Part shown: positions 14,441 through 15,878 of the stretch, piece by piece
Position numbering within the stretch: the stretch's first letter is position 1
Layout: every line of letters begins with the position of its first letter
DNA from: Candidatus Competibacteraceae bacterium
GTDB taxonomy: Bacteria; Pseudomonadota; Gammaproteobacteria; Competibacterales; Competibacteraceae
Direction: 5' to 3'
NCBI GenBank assembly: GCA_020444985.1
Contig: JAGRHK010000006.1
Span: 1 to 15,878, forward strand
DNA length: 15,878 nucleotides
The notes under the pieces: model-generated
The model's input: only the letters and a program-made list of their open reading frames with translations
Told to the model about the DNA's origin: nothing
The model's database searches: none
Position numbers and translations under genes: made by a program

Positions 14441-15514
14441 TCACACCGCAAGCGTCTCGTGTTGAATATAGTCGCGGAGATAGGAGTAGCTGATCTGCAC
14501 CCTACCATCGCTGGTCTGGATAATGGAGGGATAGGAATAATCACCGACGAAGGCGCCCTTTTCGTCGTGCGCCGACCTCAGGTCAGGATCAGATTCGATC
14601 ACAGTCTCCCTTTTCCAGCTTTGGCCCAGATCGGTTGAGGTGGAAATGACGAGCGGGTTTCGTGGGACGCCCCAGACCGCGCTGCTCTCCGTGACCTCGC
14701 ATTGTGCGAGGAACTCCTCCTGGTCCTTGATCCAGGGTGGGACGGCGCTTTCCCCCGGTCGTCCCGCAGCGCGGATTTCGTTGTAGATGAGCGCGATGCG
14801 GCCGTCCTTGAGTTCCCGCGCCTGAACGGAGGAATTGTTGTTGGGCAAGGTGGTCGGCTCGGGTGCGGACCAGCTCAGGCCGCCGTCCTCCGACACACTA
14901 CGGAAGACGAAATCGGCCGGGCGGCGGCGAAAGAAGGCGACACGGCAGTTCTCCAGGATGTCCATGTGGACGCAGCCGCAGCTTTCGGGCACCGCGATCG
15001 TCTCCCAGCTCCGACCACCGTCCTGAGACACCTTCACCAAGCTCGGATCGTCACCAAAAGCATTGCGGATGTTGCTGTACCAGATCGGCAGCAGCAGGGC
15101 GCCAGACGGATTGACCACCGGAGCGTGGCGGATGAATGTGCCCGGTTCACTGAAGAGTTCGGTCGCCGGACTCCACGACGCGCCCTCGTCTAAGGAGCGG
15201 CGAATCCGCACCACAGCCGTCCCCTGATCGGTCTTCACCTGCGCGGTCCAAAGCAGCCAGAGTTCTCCAGAAGGGTGACGAAAGAGCGCCGGATTCTGCT
15301 CTGAACGCGTTGGATCGTCGGACATCTTCACCGCATCGAGCCACGTTCCGCAACTGTGGTCGAAACGCGACAGGTAGATACTGATGTCGGGCGTGCCTTC
15401 CATCGACCCGCCGAACCAAGTGCAAAGCAAGTCGCCGTTGTCGAGTTCCAGCAAGTTGGAGGCGTGGTTGCTCGGGCATGGCGTGGGGATCTTGTACTTC
15501 TGCAGCACTTTCAT
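14441..15514 (-). CDS. Sialidase-like BNR/Asp-box protein, cytosolic
   Basis: This 357-residue protein has four Asp boxes (S-x-D-x-G-x-x-W): SLDEGASW (107-114), SQDGGRSW (163-170), SEDGGLSW (208-215) and STDLGQSW (293-300), the signature of a six-bladed sialidase-type propeller. It also has family motifs PCPSNHASNLLELDNGDLL (12-30), DDPTRSEQNP (66-75), PGTFIRHAPV and LPNNNSSVQA (223-232). It belongs to the bacterial BNR_2 group usually annotated as exo-alpha-sialidase. There is no signal peptide and no clear FRIP motif, so extracellular sialic-acid release is unlikely; it may act on an imported sugar-acid conjugate. ATG 15514 has AAGGA 8 nt upstream. It is on the minus strand, converging on the dehydrogenase gene. 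True substrate is unknown. Confidence 0.88.
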   Translation of the reverse strand: MKVLQKYKIPTPCPSNHASNLLELDNGDLLCTWFGGSMEGTPDISIYLSRFDHSCGTWLDAVKMSDDPTRSEQNPALFRHPSGELWLLWTAQVKTDQGTAVVRIRRSLDEGASWSPATELFSEPGTFIRHAPVVNPSGALLLPIWYSNIRNAFGDDPSLVKVSQDGGRSWETIAVPESCGCVHMDILENCRVAFFRRRPADFVFRSVSEDGGLSWSAPEPTTLPNNNSSVQARELKDGRIALIYNEIRAAGRPGESAVPPWIKDQEEFLAQCEVTESSAVWGVPRNPLVISTSTDLGQSWKRETVIESDPDLRSAHDEKGAFVGDYSYPSIIQTSDGRVQISYSYLRDYIQHETLAV

Positions 15515-15620
15515 TCGTCTGTTCCTTCCTCAGTTCTCACTTCAGCCGGGCTGTTGATCGACAGACGTACGCCTGGCACCCTTTCAGCCCGAATTATTCA
15601 TAAAAATGGGCAACTTTTAG

Positions 15621-15636
15621 ATTAACAAATTGATAT
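15621..15636 (-). promoter_or_regulatory. Operator copy before the sialidase-like gene
   Basis: On the minus strand this reads ATATCAATTTGTTAAT, matching the copy before the TAXI operon (TTGTCAATTTGTAAAG) at 12 of 16 positions. It lies 107 bp upstream of the start codon. No clear -35/-10 pair was fixed. Confidence 0.45.
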
Positions 15637-15773
15637 AACAAGCATCCGCTGTCGCAATCCTCGCGTTCAATACGTCGCCGTGTAGGATAATCTGCTGGTG
15701 GGTTTGCTCCAAGTTCGTATCAGCTACCGAGAATTCCCCTTATTAACGTCAGGCTACAATTGAAATGAACTAC

Positions 15774-15789
15774 TTGTCAACTGGTAAAC
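15774..15789 (+). promoter_or_regulatory. Strong operator copy near the right edge
   Basis: TTGTCAACTGGTAAAC matches the copies at 6376 and 6595 in 13 of 16 positions each. On the minus strand it includes TTGACA, usable as a -35 for the sialidase-like gene, but its position also suits an unseen gene to the right. Confidence 0.55.
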
Positions 15790-15878
15790 GAGTGATTATC
15801 TCAGGACATTGGAACAATGTTTGCCGGACGAGTTTCGCCAATCAAGCTATATTAAATTGTATTTAAATATTAAATTTT

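Larger units (their letters stand above)
15515..15878. other. Regulatory region upstream of the sialidase-like gene
   Basis: There is no gene in this 364-bp stretch. It carries two copies of the 16-bp motif, one on each strand (15621-15636 and 15774-15789), and ends in a very AT-rich run from about 15850. The arrangement looks like a divergent promoter region whose right-hand gene lies beyond the window. Confidence 0.5.

Noticed and set aside
14441..15514. Secreted virulence-type sialidase
   Set aside because: No signal peptide and no clear FRIP motif; the resemblance is to the cytosolic BNR_2 group of environmental bacteria.

Overview
The window looks like accessory DNA from a proteobacterium, probably a gammaproteobacterium. 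The transporter, DapA-family, PdxA2, SDR and FCD-GntR genes are all typical of that phylum, coding density is interrupted by many decayed genes, and there is a small toxin-antitoxin island. The species cannot be named from sequence alone. No tRNA, rRNA, CRISPR array or intact insertion sequence was seen.

Region 1 (1-1962) is a tandem toxin-antitoxin island on the minus strand. Two different PIN-domain (VapC-type) toxins, one paired with a ribbon-helix-helix antitoxin and the other with a Phd/YefM antitoxin, are each followed directly by the same 5' fragment of a tyrosine-recombinase gene. The two fragments are near-identical over 107 bp. The second ends at a stop codon lying inside a 13-bp motif (AATTAGCGGAAGT on the minus strand). 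The motif recurs at the start of the island, inside a perfect 17-bp inverted repeat. The layout reads as repeated modules: motif, TA pair, integrase stub, motif.

Region 2 (2040-6212, minus strand) holds a TAXI-type TRAP transporter (periplasmic binding protein plus fused 4TM/12TM permease), a frameshifted short-chain dehydrogenase remnant, and an MhpD-like hydratase/hydrolase of the fumarylacetoacetate hydrolase superfamily whose start overlaps the end of the remnant.

Region 3 (6213-11059, plus strand, divergent from region 2) holds a broken DeoR-type regulator, a DUF1537 acid-sugar kinase that is much shorter than its family, a PdxA2-type 4-phospho-acid dehydrogenase, a DapA/N-acetylneuraminate-lyase family aldolase and an intact SDR dehydrogenase. 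DUF1537 kinase plus PdxA2 is the known D-threonate-type route: phosphorylation, then oxidative decarboxylation to dihydroxyacetone phosphate. Here the kinase appears internally deleted.

Region 4 (11060-15878) has a decayed stretch with a minus-strand DeoR fragment and an unrecognised 95-codon ORF, a FadR/FCD-type GntR regulator, a second decayed stretch, an iron-containing alcohol dehydrogenase, and, converging on it, a cytosolic sialidase-like BNR/Asp-box protein.

The most interesting overall signal is a 16-bp imperfect motif (best copies TTGTCAACTGGTAAAC, TTGTCAATTTGTAAAG and TTTACAACAGGTAAAC). It lies upstream of the transporter, the DeoR/kinase operon, the alcohol dehydrogenase and the sialidase-like gene, usually overlapping a plausible -35. 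This suggests that the scattered blocks form one regulon, perhaps controlled by the local GntR protein, for uptake and breakdown of an unidentified acidic sugar-like compound. Much of the set shows decay, so the pathway may be partly lost in this strain.
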